This document shows, piece by piece, positions 51,991-59,907 of a stretch of DNA of 64,000 nucleotides (the first letter of the stretch is position 1; every line of letters begins with the position of its first letter). The DNA is from Chryseobacterium rhizoplanae (lineage in GTDB: Bacteria; Bacteroidota; Bacteroidia; Flavobacteriales; Weeksellaceae). Position numbers and translations under genes: made by a program. The notes beneath the pieces are model-generated. The model was not told where the DNA came from. It ran no database searches and saw only the letters and a program-made list of their open reading frames with translations. The stretch covers positions 349,711-413,710 of the forward strand of contig NZ_FXTC01000004.1 in the NCBI RefSeq assembly GCF_900182655.1, in the 5' to 3' direction.

Positions 51991-53289
51991 ATGAAAAAAA
52001 CTATAACCATATTATTTGCTTATTTATCAATATTTTCATGCAGCAGTTCAAACGATGATATTACGGAGGTGGTAACAGTAACACCTCCTGTTATTGAAAA
52101 TAAGATCAATTTAACTTCAACTTACAGTGATACCACTGAAACGGTAAGCTTAAAATGGACGCTCAGTGGAGAAGCCACTTATAATCATTATAAAATTGTA
52201 AGAAGTGATTCTCAAAACGGGATACAATCCGAAATTGGTAATAGCTATCCGAATCAGTTTACATTTACTTCAGCCGTACCATTTAACCCTTATGTAGAAT
52301 ATCAGGTTATTGGTATTAAGGCTAATGGTGAAGAGGTTAAAAGTAACATTATAAAAATTGAAAGACCTGAGATTAAATTGATTAATCTTAAAACTTTTGA
52401 TGCCCAATTTGATAAAAACTCCGGAAAGCTATACCTGTTAGATACGGATGGGAAAATTGCCATTTATGATGTAAATACAAACTCTGTTACCCATCAGATC
52501 AGCACAAATGCAACTTTAGGCTACTCTGATATTGGAACCTATAATGGAAGTGTGGAACTATATGTTCCCCGAAATGATGGCTGGGTAGATATTTATGATG
52601 GGAATGACCTGACATTGAAAGCTCAGGTGAGTTTTGGAATGCCGCTCATCAGTACTGTTTATCATAATGGTATACTTTACGGTTCTTCAAATAATAATAG
52701 TAGTTACAGCGTGATTAAATCAGCAAGTAGAGCTACAAAAGCTATAATTTCTCAATCGCCACAACTTTATTATAATAGTGGAAGGATGAGAAAAGCTGTA
52801 GGGACTTCGGTACAATTATATACCATAACACAGAATATTACACCTGTAGATATGGATCTTTATAATTTTGATCTTAATGGTAATTACATTAGTCACCAGG
52901 ACGATACTTATCATGGAGATCATCCTCTTAATCACAGGATATTTGAAGCATTTCCTGATGGAAGAATCATTACGGCAAGTTCAGGTTCTGTATATAATTC
53001 GCAAATGATTTATCAGAATGATCTACCTTCCGGAAATTCCATGCTTTCAAGTTTTGATTTTGATAGTAATAGTATTATTGCGGGAACTACCAGTAAGACC
53101 ATTGAACTTTATAACATCAATTCTTACACAAAAACCAAGACAATCAATACAAAGAGATTTCCTTATAAAGTGTTCAGCTACAACAATAAGGTAGTCTGTG
53201 TAAGTTCAGTTACTCAACTCAACGTTCAGTCTTATGATTATTCGGGAATCATTCCTGACAATATAATGATCGAAATTTTTGACAAATAG
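51991..53289 (+). CDS. Lipoprotein with Fn3-like and beta-propeller-like parts
   Basis: 432 residues. MKKTITILFAYLSIFSC is a lipoprotein signal, Cys at residue 17 followed by SSSNDD, a typical flavobacterial surface-export start. An N-terminal beta domain (about 40-125; VSLKWTLSGEATYNHYKIVR) resembles fibronectin III; the rest alternates short repeats such as GKLYLLDTDGKIAIYD and GRIITASSGSVYN like a beta-propeller. Ligand unknown. It follows icd by five bases and may be co-transcribed with it, an odd pairing. Confidence 0.8.
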   Translation: MKKTITILFAYLSIFSCSSSNDDITEVVTVTPPVIENKINLTSTYSDTTETVSLKWTLSGEATYNHYKIVRSDSQNGIQSEIGNSYPNQFTFTSAVPFNPYVEYQVIGIKANGEEVKSNIIKIERPEIKLINLKTFDAQFDKNSGKLYLLDTDGKIAIYDVNTNSVTHQISTNATLGYSDIGTYNGSVELYVPRNDGWVDIYDGNDLTLKAQVSFGMPLISTVYHNGILYGSSNNNSSYSVIKSASRATKAIISQSPQLYYNSGRMRKAVGTSVQLYTITQNITPVDMDLYNFDLNGNYISHQDDTYHGDHPLNHRIFEAFPDGRIITASSGSVYNSQMIYQNDLPSGNSMLSSFDFDSNSIIAGTTSKTIELYNINSYTKTKTINTKRFPYKVFSYNNKVVCVSSVTQLNVQSYDYSGIIPDNIMIEIFDK

Positions 53290-53294
53290 TTATA

Positions 53295-53320
53295 AACCTC
53301 TCCTTAGTGAGAGGTTTTTT
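53295..53320 (+). terminator. Intrinsic terminator after the lipoprotein gene
   Basis: AACCTCTC and GAGAGGTT pair around CTTAGT, followed by TTTTTTA. Confidence 0.8.
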
Positions 53321-53325
53321 ATTTA

Positions 53326-53664
53326 TTATTTTCCATCCTGCACAATCACTCTTCTATGCTCCCTACCCCATTTAATCATTTCCATAATAATGTTTCCAAA
53401 GGTTCTGCAGTATTCCGTAGGTTCATATTCTATTAAAACAGGAGTCTCCGGATAAACGTTCCGTTTTAACAGTTTATTCAGTTCCATATCTTTTAGTTCT
53501 TTTGAAAGCATTCTGGTGGTAATTCCGGGAATACTCCGTTCAATTTCCCTGAACCGTCTGTTCCCGTTACAAAGCGAATTGATCACAGGAATTCGCCATT
53601 TTCCTCCGATAAAGTAAAGGGTATCCTGTAAAGCTCTAAGTTCTTCTGTCTGATCTCTTTCCAT
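53326..53664 (-). CDS. HxlR-family winged-helix regulator
   Basis: Start at 53664 gives 112 residues beginning MERDQTEELRALQDTLYFIGGKW. The HxlR block FIGGKWRIPVINSLCNG, then RRFREIERSIPGITTRMLSKELKDMEL (winged helix with R-M-L-S-K-x-L) and the C-terminal EPTEYCRTFGNIIMEMIKWG are all present. Relatives use a Cys near the N-terminus to sense aldehydes or quinones; here the one Cys (NSLCNG) lies inside the helix. Divergent from an SDR gene 100 bases away, the likely target. Confidence 0.92.
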   Translation of the reverse strand: MERDQTEELRALQDTLYFIGGKWRIPVINSLCNGNRRFREIERSIPGITTRMLSKELKDMELNKLLKRNVYPETPVLIEYEPTEYCRTFGNIIMEMIKWGREHRRVIVQDGK

Positions 53665-53697
53665 AATTGCAAAGTTAAGTGATATCACGGATGATAC

Positions 53698-53750
53698 TGG
53701 TATACTCTGTGATACTGATTACAAAAGTATACCATTTTGGAATAACTTTG
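53698..53750 (+). promoter_or_regulatory. Dyad operator and promoter between HxlR and SDR genes
   Basis: TGGTATACT (53698-53706) and AGTATACCA (53726-53734) are exact reverse complements, each with a GTATAC core; a further half-like GATACT lies between them. TAACTTTG, a perfect -7 box (53743-53750), is 15 bases before the SDR ATG. Binding here would block or modulate both divergent genes. Confidence 0.65.
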
Positions 53751-53764
53751 TCAAAAAATTTACA

Positions 53765-54511
53765 ATGAAAAAATTCAGTAACAAACTGGCTATCGTGACA
53801 GGAGGAAACAGCGGAATAGGATTCGCTGCAGCAAAAGAACTTATTTCAGAAGGCGCAAAGGTTATCATCACCGGAAGACGAAAAGAAGCTGTAGAAAAAG
53901 CAGCTCAGGAGCTTGGAGCAATCCCGTTCACCGCAGACCAGGCAAACCTTAACGATATTGATCTTTTAAAAGAAGAAGTCGAGAAACAGTTCGGAAAAAT
54001 AGATATCCTGTTTATCAATGCAGGAATTACAGGAACCCTGATTGCCATTGAGAATATGGATGTCGAAAATTTTGATCAGGTGATGAACATCAATTTCAGA
54101 GGTGCATATTTTACATTAAGCAAATTCATTCCATTATTAAATGATGGTGCTTCTGTGATCTTTTTATCTTCTATTGTGGCTTCTACCTATAAACCCAACA
54201 GTTCTGCTTATCAGGCAAGCAAAGCTGCGTTGAACTCGATCGCAAAAACAGCAGCGGCAGAATTAGCTCCAAGAAAAATCAGAGTGAACATGATCAGTCC
54301 CGGTCCTATAAAAACTGAGATTATGAGTAAAGCCGGACTTGATGAAGAGACATTGAAAAACATTCAAAATCACCTCGTAGATCAGATTCCATTAAAAAAA
54401 ATGGGAACAGCTGAAGAAGTTGCCAAACTGGTTAGCTATTTGTCAGATGACCAGATTTCAAGCTATGTCACCGGAACCGAAATTGTGATAGACGGCGGTA
54501 TTACTTTATAA
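53765..54511 (+). CDS. SDR-family oxidoreductase (complete active site)
   Basis: 248 residues: LAIVTGGNSGIGFAAAKELI for the dinucleotide, LFINAGIT, the Ser in IFLSSIVAST and the Tyr-x-x-x-Lys in SAYQASKAALNSIAK, then IRVNMISPGPIKTEIM. A typical classical SDR, often annotated as glucose 1-dehydrogenase-like; the substrate is unknown. It is divergent from the HxlR gene and has its own dyad and terminator, as in xenobiotic- or carbonyl-inducible pairs in other bacteria. Confidence 0.93.
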   Translation: MKKFSNKLAIVTGGNSGIGFAAAKELISEGAKVIITGRRKEAVEKAAQELGAIPFTADQANLNDIDLLKEEVEKQFGKIDILFINAGITGTLIAIENMDVENFDQVMNINFRGAYFTLSKFIPLLNDGASVIFLSSIVASTYKPNSSAYQASKAALNSIAKTAAAELAPRKIRVNMISPGPIKTEIMSKAGLDEETLKNIQNHLVDQIPLKKMGTAEEVAKLVSYLSDDQISSYVTGTEIVIDGGITL

Positions 54512-54529
54512 ACAATAAATTTAATCAAA

Positions 54530-54557
54530 TCCCGGTAGCTCAGTTACCGGGGTTTTT
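54530..54557 (+). terminator. Intrinsic terminator after the SDR gene
   Basis: CCCGGTAGCT and AGTTACCGGG form a stem followed by GTTTTTC. Confidence 0.8.
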
Positions 54558-54586
54558 CTTGTGTATTTTCAGGGCTGAAAATTCTG

Positions 54587-54656
54587 GGTTCACCTTTTGA
54601 TTTGTCCGATTCAACCTGTTTTTCGTTTCATAGTATAGGCCATCCTTCTACTTTTG
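54587..54656 (+). promoter_or_regulatory. Shared 30-bp operator and promoter of the P460 operon
   Basis: The 30-base element at 54587-54616 starts GGTTCACC, has the invariant centre TTTGATTTGTCCG and ends GATTCAACC. The outer parts form an imperfect direct repeat (GRTTCACC, GRTTSAACC) 21 bases apart, as LytTR sites do. Exactly 32 bases lie between it and TACTTTTG (54649-54656), a perfect -7 box. The same element with identical spacing is at 58266. No -33 TTG is present, as expected for an activated promoter. Confidence 0.75.
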
Positions 54657-54682
54657 GTCTAGAAATAAAAACAATACTCATT

Positions 54683-55663
54683 ATGGATACCGTAAAGAAA
54701 AAAAGAAACTTCATTGCCATAGCATTTCTGGTGATATCAGGAGTCTTCGGAGGGTTGCAGCTCTTCAGCAAACCATTGGAAGGTAAACCGGTTACAGGAA
54801 AGATTGAAGCGCCAAAGGAAGTGATCAGTATTCTTGAAAACTCATGTTTCAGCTGCCATTCCAACCAGCAAAATCTGAACTGGTATGATAAAATTGCTCC
54901 TGTTTCCTGGGCTGTAAATAAAGACATCAGGAGAGCCAGAGAAGTCCTGAATTTTTCAGAATGGGGAAAACTCTCTCCTGCTGAGCACAAGGGAAATATG
55001 TATGCTATTCTCAACATGATGCAGAGCGGAAAAATGCCTCTTCATGAATACACCCTTCTGCATCCATCTGCTAAGATTACTCCAAAAGATATTGAAATCA
55101 TTAAAAAATATACGCTTTCATTATCCTCAGCAAATCCGGCAGCACAACATAAAAATGAACCTCATCCAGCTTCCTCTATACCTACTGCTGCCCCAACAAA
55201 GTTTCCGGTTTCACCCAATGAAGTTCAGTACACTCCTGATTTCAAAAACTGGAAAGTAATCAGTATGAGTACACTGTTTGATAACTCCATCCGTGTCATC
55301 TATGGAAATGATATTGCTGTAAAAGCTGTGGAAACAGAAAACTTTCATCCATGGCCAGACGGAAGTATTGTTGTAAAATCTGTATGGAAACAGGAAGAGT
55401 TTCCCAGCGGAGAAATCAGACCTGGAAAATTCATCAATGCTCAGTTTATGGTAAAAGATTCCAAACAGTATAAAGATACTGAAGGCTGGGGATTTGCAAA
55501 ATTCTCCGGAGACGATCTTCATCCTACAGGAAAAACGGTATCATTCGCCAAAGAATCATGTATCGCCTGCCACAGGCAACTTGCAGAAAAAACAGGATAT
55601 CTTTTTGATGTTCCGATGAAAGTAAATACTCAAAGATTAATCCAAAATTTACAGAAAAAATGA
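54683..55663 (+). CDS. Haem-binding domain plus cytochrome P460-like protein
   Basis: Start at 54683 gives 326 residues; 27 upstream residues in the longer frame would precede the signal anchor (IAIAFLVISGVFGGLQLFS). The first domain has CFSCHSNQQNLNWYDKIAPVSW (CxxCH heme site of the Haem_bd family) and later GKMPLHEYTLLHPSAKIT. After a P/A-rich linker comes a cytochrome P460 domain with YTPDFKNWKVISMST, IYGNDIAVKA, WPDGSIVVKSVWK and the heme-binding CIACHRQ near the end. P460 cytochromes oxidise hydroxylamine or NO. First gene of an operon with a heme-less paralog. Confidence 0.9.
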   Translation: MDTVKKKRNFIAIAFLVISGVFGGLQLFSKPLEGKPVTGKIEAPKEVISILENSCFSCHSNQQNLNWYDKIAPVSWAVNKDIRRAREVLNFSEWGKLSPAEHKGNMYAILNMMQSGKMPLHEYTLLHPSAKITPKDIEIIKKYTLSLSSANPAAQHKNEPHPASSIPTAAPTKFPVSPNEVQYTPDFKNWKVISMSTLFDNSIRVIYGNDIAVKAVETENFHPWPDGSIVVKSVWKQEEFPSGEIRPGKFINAQFMVKDSKQYKDTEGWGFAKFSGDDLHPTGKTVSFAKESCIACHRQLAEKTGYLFDVPMKVNTQRLIQNLQKK

Positions 55664-56103
55664 AAAACACCATCCTGATTTTGCTGGTAAGTCTTGTTGC
55701 TCTTACCGCTTGCCGCAAAGAAAATAATGATAAAGATAATGGACTTTCAAGAGTTGTTTTTGATCCTGGCCATTTAAAATTCATTTCCAATTCTTTAAAT
55801 CCTAAGAAAGAAACAATGTCCGCTTTATATGGTAATGAAAAGGCTTTAGAATCTTTATCAGAGGAAAATAAGACACCGGAAGCAGGTACTATTATGAAAC
55901 TGGTCACCTGGAAATATCATGAGAACCCTCAATATATTGGCGGAACTATTACCGGAGAACTGATCAGTATTGAAACGGTACAGGCTGATAATACTGGAAA
56001 TATCTCTTATGATGTTAAAAGTGATCTTGCAAAAAAAACTTCTCCCAACAAAGAAGAAAGAATACAATATTTTATGAGTTACCGTCCTGTCAGCAGACCA
56101 TAA
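55660..56103 (+). CDS. Lipoprotein, heme-less paralog of the P460 domain
   Basis: 147 residues, lipoprotein signal ILILLVSLVALTAC (Cys at 18). The body lines up with the P460 domain just upstream: KFISNSLNPKKETMSALYGNEKALESL against KVISMSTLFDNSIRVIYGNDIAVKA (shown in blocks KFISNS/KVISMS and YGNEKA/YGNDIA), then AGTIMKLVTWK against DGSIVVKSVWK. It ends FMSYRPVSRP with no CxxCH. It may be a partner or ligand-binding subunit rather than an enzyme. The start overlaps the P460 stop by four bases. Confidence 0.75.
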   Translation: MKNTILILLVSLVALTACRKENNDKDNGLSRVVFDPGHLKFISNSLNPKKETMSALYGNEKALESLSEENKTPEAGTIMKLVTWKYHENPQYIGGTITGELISIETVQADNTGNISYDVKSDLAKKTSPNKEERIQYFMSYRPVSRP

Positions 56104-56249
56104 AAAGACAAACTCAAGATTCCTTTTATAAAATGTTTAATCTTATAAATCCAGCGAATAGGGAATGAAAATAAAACTCCTATTTCACTATTTATCATAA
56201 TATTTTCAATAAAAAGCATTAATTTAACCTTTTCAAACCAGCAGATTTC

Positions 56250-57263
56250 ATGCAACAGCAAAAAATAAAAATTTCACAAGCCATTATCTGGATAAGCTCC
56301 ATTTTTCTGGGTATTTTATCCTCTGTTCCTCAGCTTGCTTCTCATGAATTCAATTGGAAAGAAGCGATAGTTAACGCAGCCATTACAGCAGCATTTTCCA
56401 TCATCATGTGGTATATTAATATTTATATGTTAAATCGTACCGCAAAACGAAGACAGCATATCTCCTACTCAAGATTGATGATCGTGCTGGCTTTCGGGAT
56501 GCTGATTATGTTTGGACTTGCCTGGATTCAGCAGCTTATTTTATCTCATATCAATTTTGGTCCGGTAATGCTGATGGTTGAAGTAAGAGGAATTTTAATC
56601 AATCTGGTTTGCTATATGTTTTTGACACTGCTTCAGAATAATTATACGGGTCAGCAGATACAGCTTGAACTGGAGAAGGTAAAAAGTGATAATTTAGGGG
56701 CTCAATACGAATTACTGAAGCAACAGATCAACCCGCATTTTCTCTTCAACAGTTTGAATACATTGAAATTAATGGCAGAAACGCATGACGAAGAAACGGT
56801 TGATTTCATTGTAAAACTCTCAGATTTTTACCGATTTACACTTGAAAGCAGAAAACTGGACCTGATCAGTGTTCAGGAAGAAATGAAAATAGTAGATGCC
56901 TATCTTTTTCTTCAGAAAGCACGTTTTGGTGAAGGGATTAAGTTTACCAACGGTCTCGGAAAAGAAATAGATCAAACGCTTATCCCTCCTTTTACGCTTC
57001 AGCTTTTGGTGGAAAACTGTATCAAGCACAATATTGTTTCACAAAGTAAGCCGCTGCACATTAAAATATATACCGCTGATAGCCAAATTGTGATTGAAAA
57101 CCCCATACAGCGAAAGATGAATACCGAAGACTCTCTGGGAGTGGGACTTGACAATATTAAAATGCGCTACAAACACTTGCTGGAAAAGGAAATTACGATT
57201 AACTCAGACGAAAACAATTTTCAGATAAAACTACCATTAATTCATGAATATCATCATTATTGA
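56250..57263 (+). CDS. LytS-type sensor histidine kinase (second pair)
   Basis: 337 residues: four membrane helices (about residues 8-135), a linker and a His_kinase domain with KQQINPHFLFNSLNTLKLMA (phosphoacceptor His) and an ATPase domain with LVENCIKHNIV and GVGLDNIKMRYKHLL. No separate sensor domain. Its 3' end overlaps the regulator gene by 20 bases. It follows the P460 operon on the same strand after a 146-base gap. Confidence 0.93.
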   Translation: MQQQKIKISQAIIWISSIFLGILSSVPQLASHEFNWKEAIVNAAITAAFSIIMWYINIYMLNRTAKRRQHISYSRLMIVLAFGMLIMFGLAWIQQLILSHINFGPVMLMVEVRGILINLVCYMFLTLLQNNYTGQQIQLELEKVKSDNLGAQYELLKQQINPHFLFNSLNTLKLMAETHDEETVDFIVKLSDFYRFTLESRKLDLISVQEEMKIVDAYLFLQKARFGEGIKFTNGLGKEIDQTLIPPFTLQLLVENCIKHNIVSQSKPLHIKIYTADSQIVIENPIQRKMNTEDSLGVGLDNIKMRYKHLLEKEITINSDENNFQIKLPLIHEYHHY

Positions 57264-58008
57264 AGACGAATTCAGGGCTGCAAAATCCCTACAGAATTTA
57301 ATTTCAGATTTAAAACCGGATTCTAAGATCCTGGGCGTTTACGACAGTATCGAAACAAGTATTGAAGGCTTGAAAGACGTGAAACCCGATCTTATTTTTA
57401 TGGATATCCAACTTTCGGACGGACTTTCATTCGAGATTTTCAAATCGGTGGACATTACATGCCCGGTGGTTTTCTGTACGGCATTCGATCAGTATATGCT
57501 GGATGCTTTTAAGAGCAAGGGCGTTGATTATGTTTTAAAACCATTTTCAAAAGAAGATATTGCTGAAGCTTTAAGAAAGGTTGACGAACTGAAAAAATTC
57601 TTTCAGAAGAATGACCTTCCTGACCTGGAATTGTTGATCCAAAAAATCAACCAGCCCGCTGCTACCGGTAAGAGTAATTTTCTGGTTTTTAAAAATCAAA
57701 AATACACTACGATTCCTACGGAAGACATTGCTTATTTTTATATCCATAATGAAATAACCCATCTGGTAACATTCGGCAAAGAGCAGTTTTCCCTTAGCCA
57801 GCCTTTGGGGCAAGTCGCGGAACAGGTGTCTGATAAACAATTCTTCAGGGTTAACAGGCAATATCTTGTGAATTTCAAAGCAATTAAGGAAATGGAACAT
57901 TATTTCCAGCGCAAAATATTGGTAAAACTCACTGTTGAAACACCTGAAAAACTTCTTATTAATAAAGAGAAAACCCATAGTTTTTTTACCTGGCTGGAAG
58001 ACAGATAA
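57244..58008 (+). CDS. LytTR-family response regulator (second pair)
   Basis: 254 residues: receiver with IIEDEF, phosphoacceptor Asp in DLIFMDIQLSDGLSFEI, TAFDQ and the Lys of DYVLKPFSKED; LytTR domain (about 150-250) with FLVFKNQKYTTIPTEDIAYF, KQFFRVNRQYLVN and LLINKEKTHSFFTWL. It sits between two operons that share an identical operator (54587 and 58266), so it is the likely activator of both. A terminator follows at 58084. Confidence 0.93.
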   Translation: MNIIIIEDEFRAAKSLQNLISDLKPDSKILGVYDSIETSIEGLKDVKPDLIFMDIQLSDGLSFEIFKSVDITCPVVFCTAFDQYMLDAFKSKGVDYVLKPFSKEDIAEALRKVDELKKFFQKNDLPDLELLIQKINQPAATGKSNFLVFKNQKYTTIPTEDIAYFYIHNEITHLVTFGKEQFSLSQPLGQVAEQVSDKQFFRVNRQYLVNFKAIKEMEHYFQRKILVKLTVETPEKLLINKEKTHSFFTWLEDR

Positions 58009-58022
58009 AGAGTAAGGAAATT

Positions 58023-58229
58023 GGAGGCTGGAAGCTGGAAGTACCTGCAGTCTAAGATATAGAACTCTTTTGAAATACATTATAACCCTGATTGATATGA
58101 TCAGGGTTTTCTTCTGTTTGTTATTTGACCTTTTTTAATTTCTTAGGCTCTTCTCTGTTTATATTTCAATTTAAAATACAAAACTCTATTTCCCTTTCGT
58201 ACTCCAGAAACTTCCAGCTTCCAGCCTCC
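58023..58229. repeat. 19-bp perfect inverted repeat around the regulator terminator
   Basis: GGAGGCTGGAAGCTGGAAG (58023-58041) is the exact reverse complement of CTTCCAGCTTCCAGCCTCC (58211-58229). Each arm is built from 7-base CTTCCAG-like units. Between them AACCCTGAT (58084-58092) and ATCAGGGTT (58100-58108) make a terminator followed by TTCTTCTG. The rest of the 58009-58265 spacer is AT-rich. Confidence 0.75.
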
Positions 58230-58265
58230 TTCTTCCAGCAAATATACTTCCCCTCACAATTTCCG

Positions 58266-58335
58266 GATTCACCCTTTGATTTGTCCGGTTGAACCATTTT
58301 TGTATTCTTTCGCCTTTCCAGAGTATCTACTTTTG
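58266..58335 (+). promoter_or_regulatory. Shared 30-bp operator and promoter of the DUF1223 operon
   Basis: 58266-58295 repeats the element of 54587 with 26 of 30 bases identical (GATTCACC, then TTTGATTTGTCCG, then GGTTGAACC). TACTTTTG (58328-58335) follows after exactly 32 bases, the same spacing and same box as in the P460 promoter. The ATG is 17 bases further. Confidence 0.75.
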
Positions 58336-58351
58336 AATCAAATTAAAAGAC

Positions 58352-59125
58352 ATGATCCTAAAAAACTTAATCACAGTAAGTGCTTTCACCACGTTATTAT
58401 TTGCTACTTCAGCATTTATTTATCAGGATAAAGTAGAAAAAACAACACAACATGCAACTGCAGAAAACGGTTTTGCAGTTTTGGAACTTTTCACTTCAGA
58501 AGGCTGCTCCAGCTGCCCACCGGCAGATGAACTGATGGGTAAAATCGGGAAGGAATATAAGGATGAGCCTGTTTATCTTCTCTCCTACCATGTAGATTAC
58601 TGGAACCGACTTGGCTGGAAAGACCGTTTCAGTAGTGCTGAGAACTCTCAGCGACAACAGCAATACAGCCGTATTTTGAATTCACAGGTTTATACACCAC
58701 AGTTGATTGTCAATGGAAAAACAGAATTTGTGGGCTCTGATGAAACCAACATCAAAAATACAATCCGGGAAGCATTATTCACCTCTAAAAAAACGAATGT
58801 GTCACTATCAGCAAACGTTTCTCAGAAGGAAATCAATGTACAGTATAAAACCTCTGCCACTGATCCTAAGAATATACTTCTCGTTAATCTGGTCGAAAAA
58901 CATTCTTCTACTCAGGTAGGAAAAGGTGAGAATGAAGGCCGTCATCTTCATCATTGGCAGATTGTTCACAAGCAAAATCAGATCTCATTGAATAAGCAAC
59001 AGGAAGGAACAACCAAATTTAAACTTCCGGATGGCTTTTCTCCTGAAAATTGGGAAGTTATAGCTTTTATTCAAAATCCAAAAACGGGAGAGATATCAGG
59101 ATCAGCAAAAACAATGTTCAAATAA
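58352..59125 (+). CDS. DUF1223 thioredoxin-fold protein
   Basis: 257 residues: an N-terminal anchor or signal (ITVSAFTTLLFATSAFIYQ), then the DUF1223 core with VLELFTSEGCSSCPPADELM (the C-x-x-C), YLLSYHVDYWNRLGWKDRFSS and SQVYTPQLIVNGKTEFVGSD. The thioredoxin-like CSSC suggests a periplasmic or secreted dithiol redox role; the partner is unknown. First gene of a DoxX-linked operon controlled by the same operator as the P460 genes. Confidence 0.9.
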   Translation: MILKNLITVSAFTTLLFATSAFIYQDKVEKTTQHATAENGFAVLELFTSEGCSSCPPADELMGKIGKEYKDEPVYLLSYHVDYWNRLGWKDRFSSAENSQRQQQYSRILNSQVYTPQLIVNGKTEFVGSDETNIKNTIREALFTSKKTNVSLSANVSQKEINVQYKTSATDPKNILLVNLVEKHSSTQVGKGENEGRHLHHWQIVHKQNQISLNKQQEGTTKFKLPDGFSPENWEVIAFIQNPKTGEISGSAKTMFK

Positions 59126-59170
59126 TTTTTACATAATACATTAATAATAACAACTAAAAATAATACTACA

Positions 59171-59563
59171 ATGAAAACAAAAACAACAAAAATCATCTAT
59201 TGGGCAGGAGCTATTTTTATGTCATTATGGTTCGGAGCCAGCGGTTTCTTTGAGCTTACAAAAAATCCTGTCGTATGGGACATTACTCGACAGCTCGGTT
59301 ATCCGCCTCATTTTATTTATATACTGGGTGTCTTTAAAATTTCAGGAGTTCTTGTTCTTCTCCTTCCCAACAGATTAATGAGATTGAAAGAATGGGTATT
59401 TGCAGGAATGTTTTTCGATATTATTTTTGCTTTCTTCTCAAAAATTGCGGTATTGGGTTTTCCGGCTACAATAGATGCAATAGTCGCTTTCTCTGTACTT
59501 ACAATGACTTATCTGATGTTTAGAAAACTATATTCTACCGAGCTGGTATTTGGAGAAGCTTAA
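59171..59563 (+). CDS. DoxX-like membrane protein
   Basis: 130 residues with four membrane helices: IIYWAGAIFMSLWFGASGFFE, VWDITRQLGYPPHFIYILGVFKISG, LVLLLPN and KEWVFAGMFFDIIFAFFSKI are typical of the DoxX-like family. DoxX proteins act with thiol-redox partners in other bacteria, which fits the DUF1223 gene 45 bases upstream. The gene ends at 59563 and a GC-rich hairpin follows. Confidence 0.9.
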   Translation: MKTKTTKIIYWAGAIFMSLWFGASGFFELTKNPVVWDITRQLGYPPHFIYILGVFKISGVLVLLLPNRLMRLKEWVFAGMFFDIIFAFFSKIAVLGFPATIDAIVAFSVLTMTYLMFRKLYSTELVFGEA

Positions 59564-59598
59564 TGATTTTAAACTCTAATTTTTTCTTATGTATAAAA

Positions 59599-59632
59599 AC
59601 AGATCCTCCCGTTGTCCGGGGGGATTTGTTGT
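59599..59632 (+). terminator. Hairpin after the DoxX-like gene
   Basis: AACAGATCCTCCC and GGGGGGATTTGTT form an imperfect stem; only a short T-run follows, so its strength is uncertain. Confidence 0.5.
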
Positions 59633-59650
59633 GTAAATTGATGATTATTA

Positions 59651-59907
59651 AATTTTGGCTAAAGCCGAGTGGTAAATATTTATTGAAAAAGCGGACTAAA
59701 GTCCGCTTCTATTGGTTGAATTATACGCATAATTAATCATTCCGTTTAGCTAACCACCCCGTCAAAAATTCAAAAAATTTTTGCCACCCCTCCGAAGGAG
59801 GGGAATGCTAAGCACCTCATTACTATTGATTGAGATGACTCATTTCTATTTATCTCCCCTAGTCCCCGCAACCTATTACCTATTATCTATTACCTATTAC
59901 CTGCAAC
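59651..59907. repeat. Three intergenic repeats in a convergent spacer
   Basis: 59651-59716: full GGCTAAAGCC element, with the second palindrome GCGGACTAAAGTCCGC and the end TTCTATTGG. 59752-59807: ACCACCCCGTCAAAAATTC element with CCTCC-GAA-GGAGG. 59866-59907: six heptads on the minus strand (GTTGCAG, GTAATAG twice, ATAATAG, GTAATAG, GTTGCGG) running into the stop codon of the MBL-fold gene. Confidence 0.8.
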
